Assembly: GCF_003865095.1 (NCBI RefSeq) | Contig: NZ_BHYK01000023.1 | Span: forward strand, 1 to 64,000 | Length of the DNA stretch: 64,000 nucleotides | Direction: 5' to 3' | Source: Clostridium tagluense | Lineage (GTDB): Bacteria; Bacillota; Clostridia; Clostridiales; Clostridiaceae | Part shown: piece by piece, positions 28,101-36,905 of the stretch | Layout: each line of letters begins with the position of its first letter | Numbering within the stretch: the stretch's first letter is position 1 | The notes under the pieces: model-generated | What the model saw: the letters and a program-made list of their open reading frames with translations, nothing else | Told to the model about the DNA's origin: nothing | The model's database searches: none | Made by a program: the position numbers and the translations under genes

Positions 28101-30776
28101 TACCTGTTCTATAGCCATCTTACTATTTTGAATTTTACCTGATAAACTTATACCTATAGCCGGAGAGACTACAGCTTCTGTTACATCAAAAAGTATAGGG
28201 GCTATTATCGCAACAAAGGCTGTAATAAACCATTTATCCGTACCATCAGGCAATATTCCACTTAAAGTAAGTATAAGGAGTATTGTAATGGTTGGAGCTA
28301 ATAAACTTCTTCTTAAGTTATCTAATATTTTCCATTTAGACATCCTGCTTAAAGGTGAAGAACTTTTAAGCCAAGGTAATAATTGCCAATCACCTCTAGT
28401 CCACCTATGGAGTCTCATACAACTTGAATTATAATAAGCTGGGTATCCATCTATAAACTCCACATCCGTAACTAAGGCAGTCCTAACATATGCCCCCTCT
28501 AATAAGTCGTGGCTTAAAACTGTATTTTCAGGTATCTCATCTTTTAACATATAATTAAAAACATCTACATCATAAATTCCTTTTCCAGTAAAAATTCCTT
28601 CTCCAAATAAATCCTGATATACATCAGATACAGCGGTAGTATACATATCTATGCCTGTTTCACCAGAGAATATCTTTGAAAATAGGGTTTTATGTGCACT
28701 AAGAATTGATACCCCTATTCTTGGTTGCATAAGCCCATAGCCTCTACTCACAGTTTTTTTACTATAATTTATAACCGCATTATTTAGGGGATGAGCCATG
28801 GCACCTATTAATTTTTTAGCAGAATCTCTTGGGAGCTTTGTATCTGCATCTAAAGTAATAACATATTTAACCGATCTCAGTATTTGTGCATTCTTACTTA
28901 TTACATTGTAACTAGTATTTTCATTCCCTCGAAGAAACTCATTAAACTCCATAAGCTTTCCACGTTTTCTTTCCCAACCTATCCACTTATCCTCACTTTT
29001 GTTGTACTGCCTTACTCTATTTAAGAAGAAAAATATTTCCTTCCCATTAGTACAATACTTTTTATTTAGTGATTCTATGGCTAGAAGCCCTCGGCTCACT
29101 ACTGCTTTATCTCCTTCTTCCTCCCTTGTGGCACTATCCTTAAAATCTCCAAGTAAAGCAAAATATAAATTGTTTTGTGAATTGGCTAAATAGTATATTT
29201 CTAAGTCGGCTATTAACTCTTCTACCCTAGAAGGATTATTGAGTAAGGTTGGAATTACAACCACTGTACTAAATTTCTCTGGTATTACTTCTTTAAATTC
29301 CATTTTAGGAATAAAAGATGGAGAAATTAAAATACTTACACTCCAGTTGAAAATCGATATTGCTATTTCGCTACAAGGCACTAATATCACAATTATAGCT
29401 ACAACATATCTCCATAATACTTTGTCATTATCATATAATAGACTAAACACAATAAATAGAGATATTATTAACATTGTGAACACAATAATAGTACCTATAT
29501 ATAAATTTTCTCTATTCTTCTTTGTGATATTTGTAAGCCATCCTATGCCTGTATTCTTGTATCCTATTTTCTCCTTCAATTCTTGGATTCCTTCATCTAC
29601 CAAATAATACCCAACATGCTGTTTATAAACATTACTTTCTGATGCCTCATTTTCCTTGCAACATTCAATAATTTTTTTTGCTATATAGGATTCTGGAAGC
29701 TTTGTATGTTTGTATATCTTTTCTATTTCATGCCTATAATTATCTCTTGACTTAAAATCCATTTCTCCGTAAATGCAAGCTGGATCATCCCTCAGTATAC
29801 TCTCTACAGAACTTAATTTTTCAAAATAATTTCTCCAATTTAAACCTTCAATAACTCTTATACTATTAATAGAATTACCCATAGATATTTCAAAATTAGC
29901 TTCCATTTGATGCTCTAGGGATATGATTTTCTCTGAGCTTGTTTCAAGCGCTCCAAGTTTTTCATCTATATAATCATAAACATCTTTAGAATCAATGCCA
30001 TTATCCCTGAGTAGTTTCAATAATCTTTCTGTAAAATGAGAATTAAATGTGTGCTTTTCACTATTTAATAGTGATAGTACAGTGTCAACCTTACCTTCAT
30101 TGAAACTATTAATTAACCGCTCTGCAACAAGTTCTGCTTCCTTTTTATCCTGCTCTGCATTAACAATTTTCTCAGTTATCTTACTAATATTTTGTATTAA
30201 TGCTATTCGAAGCATTATAGGAATAGCCCATAGTTCACCTGTGGTTAGTAAAGTGCTCTTTTGGTAAGCCCTAATAAAGTTTGCAATAACACTTTCATCA
30301 ATTCTACCATCAGTGTGGGATACCATTTCAATAGCAATATGATATACCCTTGGATACCCCTTTATAACTCCTTTATATATAACTGGCAGGTCATTATAAT
30401 ATGTTTTTGGCATATTATGTTTTATACTTTTATACTCTTTTTCTACCAAATAAAGATTATCCAAAAGCCATTCTGCTGCAGGTACTACTTCTCTTTTGCT
30501 TTTTCCTTCCTTATATATGTTTTCGTAGCCTTTTAAAATTTTTTCATAGCTTCTATCTAAATTACTAATAAGCTTTTTCTTGCAATTAGTATTCTTGATA
30601 TCAGAGTAATGGTGTGCTATTTCAGAGGCATGTTTTTCTAAATCCTCTCTATTGACATTTATGGTTGGAATATCTTTTAGTAAATTTTCTTCTTGATAAT
30701 AATTTATATTTTTCCTTACCACTAAGTAAATTAAACCACTTATTACGACTATTGCCCCTAATGTAAGATAAAGCAC
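22146..30776 (-). CDS. Cyclic beta-1,2-glucan synthase-type GT84/GH94 protein
   Basis: A 2876-residue membrane enzyme. After an N-terminal membrane anchor and a helical region come two helices (about 428-485). A GT84 glycosyltransferase follows (VVVIPTLLNN about 515; DADT about 645; HRWTRGDWQLLPWL about 797). Further membrane spans (about 830-1010), a glucoamylase-like domain (about 1300-1530) and two GH94-type modules complete it. The GH94 catalytic motif GSGDWNDGMS is at about 2566. Family knowledge (NdvB/Cgs): UDP-glucose is polymerised into beta-1,2-glucan, and the GH94 part sets chain length before cyclisation. Start: GTG 30776 with AAAGGG upstream; GTG 30785 overlaps that site. No export gene lies beside it. 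Whether the product is cyclic is inference. Confidence 0.88.
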   Translation of the reverse strand: MLYLTLGAIVVISGLIYLVVRKNINYYQEENLLKDIPTINVNREDLEKHASEIAHHYSDIKNTNCKKKLISNLDRSYEKILKGYENIYKEGKSKREVVPAAEWLLDNLYLVEKEYKSIKHNMPKTYYNDLPVIYKGVIKGYPRVYHIAIEMVSHTDGRIDESVIANFIRAYQKSTLLTTGELWAIPIMLRIALIQNISKITEKIVNAEQDKKEAELVAERLINSFNEGKVDTVLSLLNSEKHTFNSHFTERLLKLLRDNGIDSKDVYDYIDEKLGALETSSEKIISLEHQMEANFEISMGNSINSIRVIEGLNWRNYFEKLSSVESILRDDPACIYGEMDFKSRDNYRHEIEKIYKHTKLPESYIAKKIIECCKENEASESNVYKQHVGYYLVDEGIQELKEKIGYKNTGIGWLTNITKKNRENLYIGTIIVFTMLIISLFIVFSLLYDNDKVLWRYVVAIIVILVPCSEIAISIFNWSVSILISPSFIPKMEFKEVIPEKFSTVVVIPTLLNNPSRVEELIADLEIYYLANSQNNLYFALLGDFKDSATREEEGDKAVVSRGLLAIESLNKKYCTNGKEIFFFLNRVRQYNKSEDKWIGWERKRGKLMEFNEFLRGNENTSYNVISKNAQILRSVKYVITLDADTKLPRDSAKKLIGAMAHPLNNAVINYSKKTVSRGYGLMQPRIGVSILSAHKTLFSKIFSGETGIDMYTTAVSDVYQDLFGEGIFTGKGIYDVDVFNYMLKDEIPENTVLSHDLLEGAYVRTALVTDVEFIDGYPAYYNSSCMRLHRWTRGDWQLLPWLKSSSPLSRMSKWKILDNLRRSLLAPTITILLILTLSGILPDGTDKWFITAFVAIIAPILFDVTEAVVSPAIGISLSGKIQNSKMAIEQVFLIFCFIPFQAYLMLDAIIRTLYRLIISKKNLLEWQTAADVEVKLGKKFKNFIAFMWMGSAISLLILFLAFNSAASIGILSIPSCALWLLSPLVAYLISRDRGLETLEMNEQEVIFLRKISRKTWAYFEDFVNDENNWLGPDNYQEDPPNGVAHRTSPTDLGMGLTSNIVAYDLGYIGIIETVSRIGKSMTSMEDMATYKGHFYNWYDTKNKTPLYPRYVSTVDSGNLVGYLWVVSQALEDYLCVPIFNQMQVRGLKDTMRLANEEIEETMGIKGLYQVLIGNLNNDVIDFKSWETMLVDLSIKIKEVGKNECGNELYWNKKLKSDVEGFLEEINEFFPWFNITLEENIDLDINNSLSNLLERTALNAIPKKISKILNMLNSKPQNDEYLKKLKISLQNTKEKSQMIISSIENLKQRLNSMAEATDFKMVYDKERELFSIGYDVENDNLGKSYYDLLASESRQASFVAIAKGDIPKKHWFVLGRSMTLMGKSKGLVSWSGTMFEYLMPLLIMKNYQGTMLDETYKAVIQAQKKYCNEKEVPFGISESAFYNFDVNLNYQYKAFGIPGVGLKRGLANELVISPYSTVMALQTDFRGAYDNLRELASEGLEGTYGFYEAADYTKNRIPSEESKAIIKCFMIHHEGMSLMAIDNVLLNNILQKRFHSLPKVKATELLLQEKISKRVVYDREYKFNVSGTTMGKQKIIVRKYTTANTESPETHLISNGSYSLMISNSGAGYASRNRTMIYRWKEDVTKDNTGMFVYIKDVDENEYFSAAYEPCKSEGDSYEVTFALDKAEFTRGDNNITTRMEITVSTEDDSEVRRLSITNHGTKSKNLEITSYLEVTLAHYDADIVHPAFGNLFVKTEYIDNPSCILATRRPRAKGALQPWLMQTVAVYGTTIGTVQYETSRENFIGRGENIIHPRAMKRDSLLTNTVGAVLDPIISLRRRVKIKPGETCVIAFTTSIANSKAEVISLAKKYSELHNVDRVFDLAWSQTQVDMKYLGIKSTQANLYQVMASKILFLNSTFKERGEFIKKVKTGQSTLWGYGISGDLPIMLLIARESKDRDLARQLVNAHEYLSLKGLRVDLVIINLQKTSYDQPLQADIKNLVGSSHLRDKENKPGGLFILNKATIRDDDIDLFIAIARIVIDSSKGMLVSQIRNNYEKIEKQPFLKKAENKFAFKTHKFDIKPLEYFNDLGGFDVENENYTILLKDFNNTPAPWINVISNGDFGFHVSECGAAYTWHGNSRENKITTWSNDWVSDEPSEAIYLRDDTFGNVWSITPKPIRDGGEYLIQHGFGYSNFKHEAYGIMGEVIMFVPMSHNLKLCKIKLVNNSDIARELSITYYAELVMGVAREHTAQHIVTYFNEENKYIYATNTYSQNFGKLNAFLKLIGGENQSFTGDRGEFLGRGGSVEDPDALKRVRLSNTVGAGIDPCLAVTSKIYLEPNMEIELVAMIGENEDLDSISNAIVEFEDFERVDTQLQKVKDYWNKLLHTLQVKTPDKSMDLMLNGWLMYQTIVCRLWARTAFYQSGGAYGFRDQLQDVMPVSLLEPSMTKKQILLSASRQFVEGDVQHWWHPVVDSGIRTRFSDDLLWLPFVTMEYIKNTGDFDILEESAQYLMDTPLAVGEDERYNISGKADFTGSIYEHCTKAIDKALKFGPHNIPLMGSGDWNDGMSTVGNKGSGESVWLGWFLYNILEEFSGACKYKKDEARLQRYKGMQEYIRINLEDNAWDGNWYRRAYFDDGTALGSSENEECKIDSLSQSWAVISGAANSDRAGMAMKSLEHYLIKEDNGMILLLTPPFSKSNLEPGYIKGYVPGVRENGGQYTHAATWVILAFAKLHNGNKATKLYNMINPINHTKTLLQCERYKTEPYVMTADVYGKEPHIGRGGWSWYTGTSGWMYTTGIEAILGFKLKEGKGFTIEPCVPDEWSHYEIIYKKDKFEYEIQIKREGDKGIWLDGNLCEDALIPFIDGVHKVEVII

Positions 30777-30871
30777 TATAACCACCCTTTCAACGCTTTT
30801 TGTTAATTATGTTTATGAAGATTTAGGACTAACTCAAATTATTATCTCCAACTAACCCTTTAATTATTAGT

Positions 30872-30928
30872 AAAAATAAGAAAAAGAACTCACAATAAAA
30901 TCATTGTGAGTTCTTTTTCTTATTTTTA
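30872..30928. terminator. Terminator after M18 aminopeptidase
   Basis: 25-bp perfect inverted repeat (30872-30896 with 30903-30927) with T-rich arm ends, just beyond the aminopeptidase stop. Confidence 0.9.
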
Positions 30929-30930
30929 TA

Positions 30931-32232
30931 TTAAATTTCATAAAATTCTTGGAAGGATTTTGTAACATAAGTATGGTCCATTACTCCGCCTAGTTCTCTT
31001 ATGGAATGCATGGCTAGGGTCGGACTTCCCATATCCACTGAGCGTATATTTAAATGAGTTGAAGATATTGGCCCTATAGTTGAACCTCCACGGGCATCAG
31101 AACGATTAACAAATTTTTGTACTGGTACTCCTGCTTTTTCGCAAATTAATTCATAAACAGCATCAGAGTTACTATCAGTGGTATAACTTTGACTAGCACT
31201 AATTTTTATAACAGGGCCTTTATTCATATAAAGCTTATTTGTTGGATCGTTCTTTTCAGGACTGTTAGGATGAACGGCATGTGCATTGTCTGCAGATATT
31301 ATAAAAGATTTAGAAATAGCTCTTAAAAAATCCTCTCTATTTTTACCCTGGGATATTGTAATGCGTTCTAAAATATCAACTAACATATTAGAGTCCGCCC
31401 CCTGCTTAGTTGAGCTTCCTACTTCTTCATTATCAAAGCAAACCATTACATTTGTTGCCTCTACAGCTTGCACTCTGGTCAATGCTCTTATTCCTGCATG
31501 CACCATAGCTAAATCATCTAATCTTGAACTAGAAATAAATTCATTATTCAAACCTATAATTGATCCCTTTTCATATTCATAAAGAAATAAATCAAAATCT
31601 ATAATTTGTTTAATGTCTACAGATAGTTCACTTGCAATGGCACTTATAAGGTAATTCTTCTTTTCTAATTCGGTGCTCACCATTGATAACAGTGGCAGCG
31701 TATCCTTTTGTTTATTTAGTTCAATTCCAGTATTTATATCTCTATTCATATGAATAGCTAGATTAGGTATTATCATTATAGGCTTATTAATATTTACTAG
31801 CCTAGTCTCTGGGTATAAAATATTATCACTTCTTAAAGTTACTCGTCCTGCTACGGCTAGTGGCCTATCCATCCAAGTATTGAGTATTGGTCCGCCATAA
31901 ACCTCAGTATTTAATTTTACATATGTATTATCAACTACCATTTCTGGTGATGGCTTAATCCTAAAGCTAGGTGAATCTGTATGAGCTCCAATAATTTTAA
32001 ATCCATTTTCTTCAATTTCTCCCTTTCCAACTACAAATGCAGTTAGTGCAGAGTCATTTTTCGTAACAAAATATTTTCCACCTTTTTCAAGGTTCCACTT
32101 TTCTTCTTGTTTAATTTCCACAAAGCCTTCTTTAGACAAATCTTCCTTAACCTTTTCTACAGCATGAAAAGCTGTTGGACTATCATAAATATAATCAATA
32201 AGATTTTGGGCAAATTCTAATTCACTATTCAT
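30931..32232 (-). CDS. M18 family aminopeptidase
   Basis: Zinc aminopeptidase of the aspartyl-aminopeptidase type (M18), 433 residues. Metal and catalytic blocks are in order: GAHTDSPSFRIKP near residue 80, MDRPLAVAGRV, DNEEVGSSTKQGA near 270, SADNAHAVHPN, and a terminal HSIRELGG. It removes N-terminal residues, often acidic, from peptides in the cytoplasm. Start ATG 32232 with GGAGGG. It stands alone, with its own terminator. Substrate preference within M18 cannot be read from sequence. Confidence 0.92.
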   Translation of the reverse strand: MNSELEFAQNLIDYIYDSPTAFHAVEKVKEDLSKEGFVEIKQEEKWNLEKGGKYFVTKNDSALTAFVVGKGEIEENGFKIIGAHTDSPSFRIKPSPEMVVDNTYVKLNTEVYGGPILNTWMDRPLAVAGRVTLRSDNILYPETRLVNINKPIMIIPNLAIHMNRDINTGIELNKQKDTLPLLSMVSTELEKKNYLISAIASELSVDIKQIIDFDLFLYEYEKGSIIGLNNEFISSSRLDDLAMVHAGIRALTRVQAVEATNVMVCFDNEEVGSSTKQGADSNMLVDILERITISQGKNREDFLRAISKSFIISADNAHAVHPNSPEKNDPTNKLYMNKGPVIKISASQSYTTDSNSDAVYELICEKAGVPVQKFVNRSDARGGSTIGPISSTHLNIRSVDMGSPTLAMHSIRELGGVMDHTYVTKSFQEFYEI

Positions 32233-32408
32233 ATATATCCCTCCAATGCATATTGTGGCACATAAGCACTTTGCTTATCCCCTTTCACTATTATAACAAA
32301 ATTTTTGGTAATATTTCTATAAATTCTAAATTAATGCTATAATTAATTATTAAATATATGTTTAAAAATTAATAGTTTAAATTATACTATATAATTAGAG
32401 GTGAAAAT

Positions 32409-33596
32409 ATGTTATCAAAATTTTTAATTTCAAAATTCATAAAAAACCCTGAGGACACTACTAATAAAAAAGTAAGAGTTGCCTATGGTTACCTAGGCGG
32501 TTTAGTTGGAATTATAGTAAACTTAATTCTTTTTATTACAAAACTAATAATAGGAATACTATTAAATAGTATAGCAGTTACTGCAGATGCATTTAATAAC
32601 CTTTCAGATGTGGCTTCTTCCGTTATTACCATTTTAGGGTTTAAGCTAGCTAGTAAACCTGCCGATAAGGAGCATCCTTTTGGTCATGGAAGGCTTGAAT
32701 ATATTTCTGGTCTTATAGTTTCTTTCTTAGTAATACTAGTAGGTTTTGAGTTTATTAAAACATCCTATAGTAGAATAGTTAATCCCTCAAAAGTAATTTT
32801 TAATCTTATACCCTTTATATTAATATTAGTGTCTATAATTTTCAAACTTTGGATTAGTGGATTTAATAAGACCCTAGGCAAGGCTATAAAATCTTCTGCA
32901 TTAGAAGCTTCTTCCTTTGATGCATTAAGTGATGTAGTTAGTTCAAGCTGTGTTGCACTATCACTGCTTCTTTCTATATGGATTGACATTCCTATAGATG
33001 GTTACATAGGAATGCTAGTATCCTTTTTCATAATATATGCTGGCTTTTCACTTATAAAAGACACAATGAATCCCTTGCTTGGTGAGGCTCCTGACGTGAA
33101 CCTTGTGAAAGGTATACAATATAAGCTACTATCCTATGACCATATTACTGGCGCCCACGATTTAGTTATCCATAACTATGGACCTAGTCGATGCATGGGT
33201 TCTATTCATGCAGAAGTTCCCTGTGATATTTCTATAGTTGAAATTCATGAGATTATAGACAAAGCTGAAAAAGAGATTTCAGAAGAATTTGACATACATT
33301 TAGTTATTCACATGGATCCTATAAATACAGATGATGAAGAAGTTAATGATTGCCGAATAGAGCTTTTAAATGTATTAAAACATTTTCCTATAATAAAATC
33401 GATTCATGATTTTAGAATTGTAGGTAGTGGTGAGTATAAAAATTTAATCTTTGATGCTGTAATTGATTTTAACCCAAACTTTACAGCAGATGATGAATCC
33501 AAACTAGGAGATGCAATTAATAGTGAACTTACAAAATGTTGCCCTCAATATAATGCCTTAATGACATTAGATAGAGATTATTTAGGGGTAGTATAG
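32409..33596 (+). CDS. Cation diffusion facilitator transporter
   Basis: Divalent-metal/proton antiporter of the CDF family, 395 residues. Six membrane helices span about 30-220; metal-site motifs are ADAFNNLSD in helix 2 and SFDALSDVVSS in helix 5. The HPFGHGRLEY loop is typical. A C-terminal cytoplasmic ferredoxin-like domain (about 225-300) carries His and Asp residues, followed by an extra domain of about 80 residues. The DxxxD-type sites leave Zn, Fe and Mn all open. ATG 32409 follows GAGGTG. Not near the copper cluster. Confidence 0.92.
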   Translation: MLSKFLISKFIKNPEDTTNKKVRVAYGYLGGLVGIIVNLILFITKLIIGILLNSIAVTADAFNNLSDVASSVITILGFKLASKPADKEHPFGHGRLEYISGLIVSFLVILVGFEFIKTSYSRIVNPSKVIFNLIPFILILVSIIFKLWISGFNKTLGKAIKSSALEASSFDALSDVVSSSCVALSLLLSIWIDIPIDGYIGMLVSFFIIYAGFSLIKDTMNPLLGEAPDVNLVKGIQYKLLSYDHITGAHDLVIHNYGPSRCMGSIHAEVPCDISIVEIHEIIDKAEKEISEEFDIHLVIHMDPINTDDEEVNDCRIELLNVLKHFPIIKSIHDFRIVGSGEYKNLIFDAVIDFNPNFTADDESKLGDAINSELTKCCPQYNALMTLDRDYLGVV

Positions 33597-33694
33597 ATGA
33601 AAAAAAGAAAGTATAAGTAGAATTTTATTCTTCTTTGGAATTTTTATGTGCCCTTAAGGCATATCCCGATGGCTACTTAGACTAAATAAGTATA

Positions 33695-33930
33695 AAATTT
33701 CGACTTCGTTCCTTGCAATAAGAAGCGAAAAAACATTGAAATTCCATTTAGAAATTCTTCTTTTGCAAATATAAAATTCTCGTGAGCCTGCCAGGACGGC
33801 AGGCTAGCGAACCTGAGCCAGGAAGGCGAATGTGAGCGTCAGAGAATTTTATATTTTCAAAAGTTTAGAATTTCTTAATGAAATTTCACGTTTCGAGCTC
33901 ATATTGCAAGGCACGAAGTCGATTTTTTTC
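33695..33930. repeat. Palindromic intergenic repeat A, long copy with GC-rich cap
   Basis: Two arms of about 80 bp (33701-33781 and 33843-33922) are about 80% complementary. They meet at a 61-bp GC-rich apex that holds its own perfect hairpin, AGCCTGCC/GGCAGGCT (33785-33792 with 33798-33805). The apex is far more GC-rich than the surroundings. The right arm is shared with the repeat downstream of trpS. The element abuts the lysA stop codon, and the last bases may serve as terminator for lysA. No open reading frame of note. Confidence 0.85.
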
Positions 33931-33932
33931 AC

Positions 33933-35231
33933 TTATAAGCACACTTCATTACTAATCATGTCCTTGTAAGTTTGTCTTTTGCATATAAGTCTATGCTTTC
34001 CTTCACTTACTAAAACTACCGCAGCCTTCCGTATTTTATTATAATTACTACTCATTGAATATCCATAAGCCCCCGTTGAAAGTACAGCCATAAGGTCTCC
34101 AGTATCAACCACTGGTAATCTTACACCTTCTAATAATATATCTCCACTTTCACAACACTTACCAGCTATTGTAACTACCTCCATGCAAGGTTCATTTATT
34201 CTATTGGCAAGTACACATTGATACTCTGCATTGTATAATGCCGGCCTTATATTATCTGTCATGCCACCATCTACTGCCACATATTTTCTTACATTTGGTA
34301 TATCCTTTATAGCACCTACAGTATATAAAGTAATTCCCGCATTAGCTACAATAGACCTCCCCGGCTCTATTACAAGCGTAGGTGATTTTATTCCATACTC
34401 CTTGCACTTAATTTTAGCTTCCTGGATTATTACTCTGCAGAAGTCCTCTATTTCCTTTGGCTCATCACCTTTGTTATAATAAACGCCAAAGCCTCCCCCT
34501 AGATCCAATTCTTCTATATCATAACTAAATTTTTCTTTAATATCCTTAATGAAAGACAACATTATGCCCACAGCATCTCTGTAAGGTTGTAACTCGAAAA
34601 TTTGAGACCCTATATGACAATGTAATCCTACAAGCTTTATATTTGAAAGACCTAAAGCAATGTTTATAACTTCTTCTAGTTCATTATTTAATGTAGTAAA
34701 TCCAAACTTTGAATCAATTTGCCCAGTTTTTATGTACTCATGAGTATGAGCTTCTATACCTGGAGTTACACGAAGAAGAACCCGTTGCATAATGCCTTTT
34801 TCCATTGCCTTTTTATGTATAATCTCCATTTCATGAAGATTATCTACCACAAAAGTTCCTACCCCCAGTTCTATTGCCATTTCAATTTCATCCAATGTTT
34901 TATTATTACCATGAAAATACACCTTGCTTAATGGAAAATCAGCCTTATAGGCAGTATATAATTCTCCTCCTGAAACTACATCCAAATATAGTCCTTCACT
35001 TTTTACAATTTCGCACATAGCCATAGTTAAAAATGCTTTTCCCGCGTAAGCTACCTTATTCCCACCTTCCTGACCTTCAAAAGCTTTAGAGAACCTTCTA
35101 CAATTACCGCGTATAAGCTGTTCATCCATTACATAAAGAGGGGTGCCGTATTCCTTAGCTAGAGCCTGCGCACTAACGCCTGCAATATTTAATTTATTAT
35201 TTTCGTTCACTATATTACCAAAAAATCTCAC
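33933..35231 (-). CDS. lysA: Diaminopimelate decarboxylase
   Basis: Final step of lysine synthesis: PLP-dependent decarboxylation of meso-diaminopimelate to L-lysine. 432 residues. PLP lysine in YAGKAF (K65), the HCHIGSQ block, GGGFGVYY, and CESGDILLEG near the C-terminus are the family marks. Start is GTG 35231, eight bases after AAGGAGG; the ATG in front of it runs straight into TGA. It lies 25 bp after lysC, so both share the lysine riboswitch. The palindromic repeat A follows the stop. Confidence 0.96.
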   Translation of the reverse strand: MRFFGNIVNENNKLNIAGVSAQALAKEYGTPLYVMDEQLIRGNCRRFSKAFEGQEGGNKVAYAGKAFLTMAMCEIVKSEGLYLDVVSGGELYTAYKADFPLSKVYFHGNNKTLDEIEMAIELGVGTFVVDNLHEMEIIHKKAMEKGIMQRVLLRVTPGIEAHTHEYIKTGQIDSKFGFTTLNNELEEVINIALGLSNIKLVGLHCHIGSQIFELQPYRDAVGIMLSFIKDIKEKFSYDIEELDLGGGFGVYYNKGDEPKEIEDFCRVIIQEAKIKCKEYGIKSPTLVIEPGRSIVANAGITLYTVGAIKDIPNVRKYVAVDGGMTDNIRPALYNAEYQCVLANRINEPCMEVVTIAGKCCESGDILLEGVRLPVVDTGDLMAVLSTGAYGYSMSSNYNKIRKAAVVLVSEGKHRLICKRQTYKDMISNEVCL

Positions 35232-35256
35232 ATAAATCCCTCCTTCTATAGCTTAT

Positions 35257-36456
35257 TTACATATTAAATTCCTTTGCAATAACTTGTATAGCCTTTAATT
35301 TATCTTCTGTTTTAATAGCGCAAGTAATTCTTATTTCTGAAGTAGTAATCATTTTAATCTCGATACTGTTTTTGCTAAAAACCCTAAACACTCTAGCTGC
35401 TACTCCTGAGGTTGTTTTCATTCCAAGCCCCACCAGTGAAAATTTAGTTATGTCCGCGTCTACTATAACTTTATTATCTACTACCACGTTATCTATAATT
35501 TCTAAACTATCCTTTAAACTTTCTTTAGGAATTGTAAAGGATACATTTACGGTTCCATCTATAGGCGACGTTTGACTTATCATATCTATATTAATTCTTT
35601 TACTTCCTATAGCTTCAAATATAGTGGCCAATATATTCACGTCTTTAGGTATACGCTGGAGAGTTACTGCCACATCCTCATCACTAGTTGCTATTCCCGT
35701 TACTGGTTTACTTTCCATATCCATATTTTTAACCTCCCTAATTACAGTTCCTTTAATATCACTATTACTGAGTCCTACATATATAGGGATACCATATTTT
35801 TGTGCAAGCTCTATAGATCTTGAATGCATTATTTGAGCTCCCAAACTGGCTAGCTCCAGCATCTCTTCATATTCTATCTCATCTAATTTCTTAGCCTCTC
35901 CATATGCTCTAGGATCTACACTATATATTCCAGCCACATCCGTATATATTTCACAGCTACCGCAAAGTTTAACAGCCAAAGCTACGGCAGTGGTATCAGA
36001 CCCACCTCTGCCTAAGGTGGTAATATCACCATCTTCATTTATTCCTTGGAAGCCAGCAACTATTACAATTTTGCCTTCTTTTAAGCTTTTTTTAATTTTC
36101 TTATCTTGTATATCCTTAATTAATGCTTTACCATATTGTCCACTAGTTTGAATGCCAATTTGGTGTGCAGTATAGCTTATAGCATCGCATCCTAAAGCCT
36201 TAATTGCCATGGCCAGTAGTGCACTTGAAATTATTTCTCCTGTTGACAATATAGCGTCGAGTTCCCTCTTATCTGGCTGCTGCGTTATACCTTTTGATAG
36301 AGCTATTAAATCATCCGTAGTTTTCCCCATAGCAGATACAACTATAACTAAATCTGTGTTTTCATTTTTTCTTTTTACTATACTTTCTGCAATACCTTTA
36401 ATTTTCTCTGTAGTGCCTACAGAAGAACCTCCATATTTTTGAACAACTACTGCCAT
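35257..36456 (-). CDS. lysC: Aspartokinase
   Basis: Phosphorylates aspartate, the first step toward lysine, threonine, methionine and diaminopimelate. 399 residues: kinase domain with VVQKYGGSS at the N-terminus, GRGGSDTTAVALA in the middle, and two ACT domains (about 265-399) for amino-acid feedback. The first gene of lysC-lysA, and preceded by a full lysine riboswitch, so this is the lysine-responsive isozyme. Start ATG 36456 with AAAGGGG. Confidence 0.96.
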   Translation of the reverse strand: MAVVVQKYGGSSVGTTEKIKGIAESIVKRKNENTDLVIVVSAMGKTTDDLIALSKGITQQPDKRELDAILSTGEIISSALLAMAIKALGCDAISYTAHQIGIQTSGQYGKALIKDIQDKKIKKSLKEGKIVIVAGFQGINEDGDITTLGRGGSDTTAVALAVKLCGSCEIYTDVAGIYSVDPRAYGEAKKLDEIEYEEMLELASLGAQIMHSRSIELAQKYGIPIYVGLSNSDIKGTVIREVKNMDMESKPVTGIATSDEDVAVTLQRIPKDVNILATIFEAIGSKRINIDMISQTSPIDGTVNVSFTIPKESLKDSLEIIDNVVVDNKVIVDADITKFSLVGLGMKTTSGVAARVFRVFSKNSIEIKMITTSEIRITCAIKTEDKLKAIQVIAKEFNM

Positions 36457-36607
36457 AATTCAATCATTCCCCTTTATATCTAGTGTACTTGCTTGTGCAC
36501 TAATTGATTTTACCTATTTTCTGAAATGTCGTTAAATTATCATCTGCGATGCTACAATCAACTACTAATATTTTTAGATTTACCTCCAGGAACGTCAAGC
36601 TATTGTT

Positions 36608-36860
36608 TCAAAAAAAATAAATGCAGCAAAGGAACACCTTTGCTGCATAAAAATACATGTTTTTATACAAACTTCGTGTACCTTGTAGTTCTCCACTGAA
36701 AAATCAGTGACAGTCGTACACATATTATATGTAAAACCAGAAAATATTTTCACAAAATATATCTTCTTCGGCTATAGCTCCTTTCCTTATTCATCCTCGC
36801 CTGTCAGCTCCGAACAAGTACTTTTAGATATAGCACCTCTACCCTAGGTAGTTTACTTAT
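36608..36860 (-). promoter_or_regulatory. Lysine riboswitch (L box)
   Basis: On the minus strand the aptamer begins near 36858 with GTAGAGGTGCTATAT, continues with AAGTA and GAGCTGACAGGCGAGG, and has AGCCGAAGAAG, all conserved L-box elements. The expression platform is a 12-bp terminator stem (ATGCAGCAAAGG/CCTTTGCTGCAT, 36621-36648) followed by a T-rich run. Lysine binding should favour the terminator and switch off lysC-lysA. Confidence 0.95.
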
Positions 36861-36873
36861 TAAATTAGTTCTT

Positions 36874-36902
36874 AGTCTATCACAGTATGTTTATAAGCAC
36901 AA
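36874..36902 (-). promoter_or_regulatory. Sigma-A-like promoter of the lysine riboswitch
   Basis: TTGTGC at 36897-36902 and TAGACT at 36874-36879 on the minus strand, spacer 17, directly upstream of the L box. Confidence 0.6.
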
Positions 36903-36905
36903 GTA

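Noticed and set aside
22437-30536. Many plus-strand open frames opposite the giant glucan synthase gene
   Set aside because: They lack ribosome binding sites and follow from the codon pattern of the real minus-strand gene.
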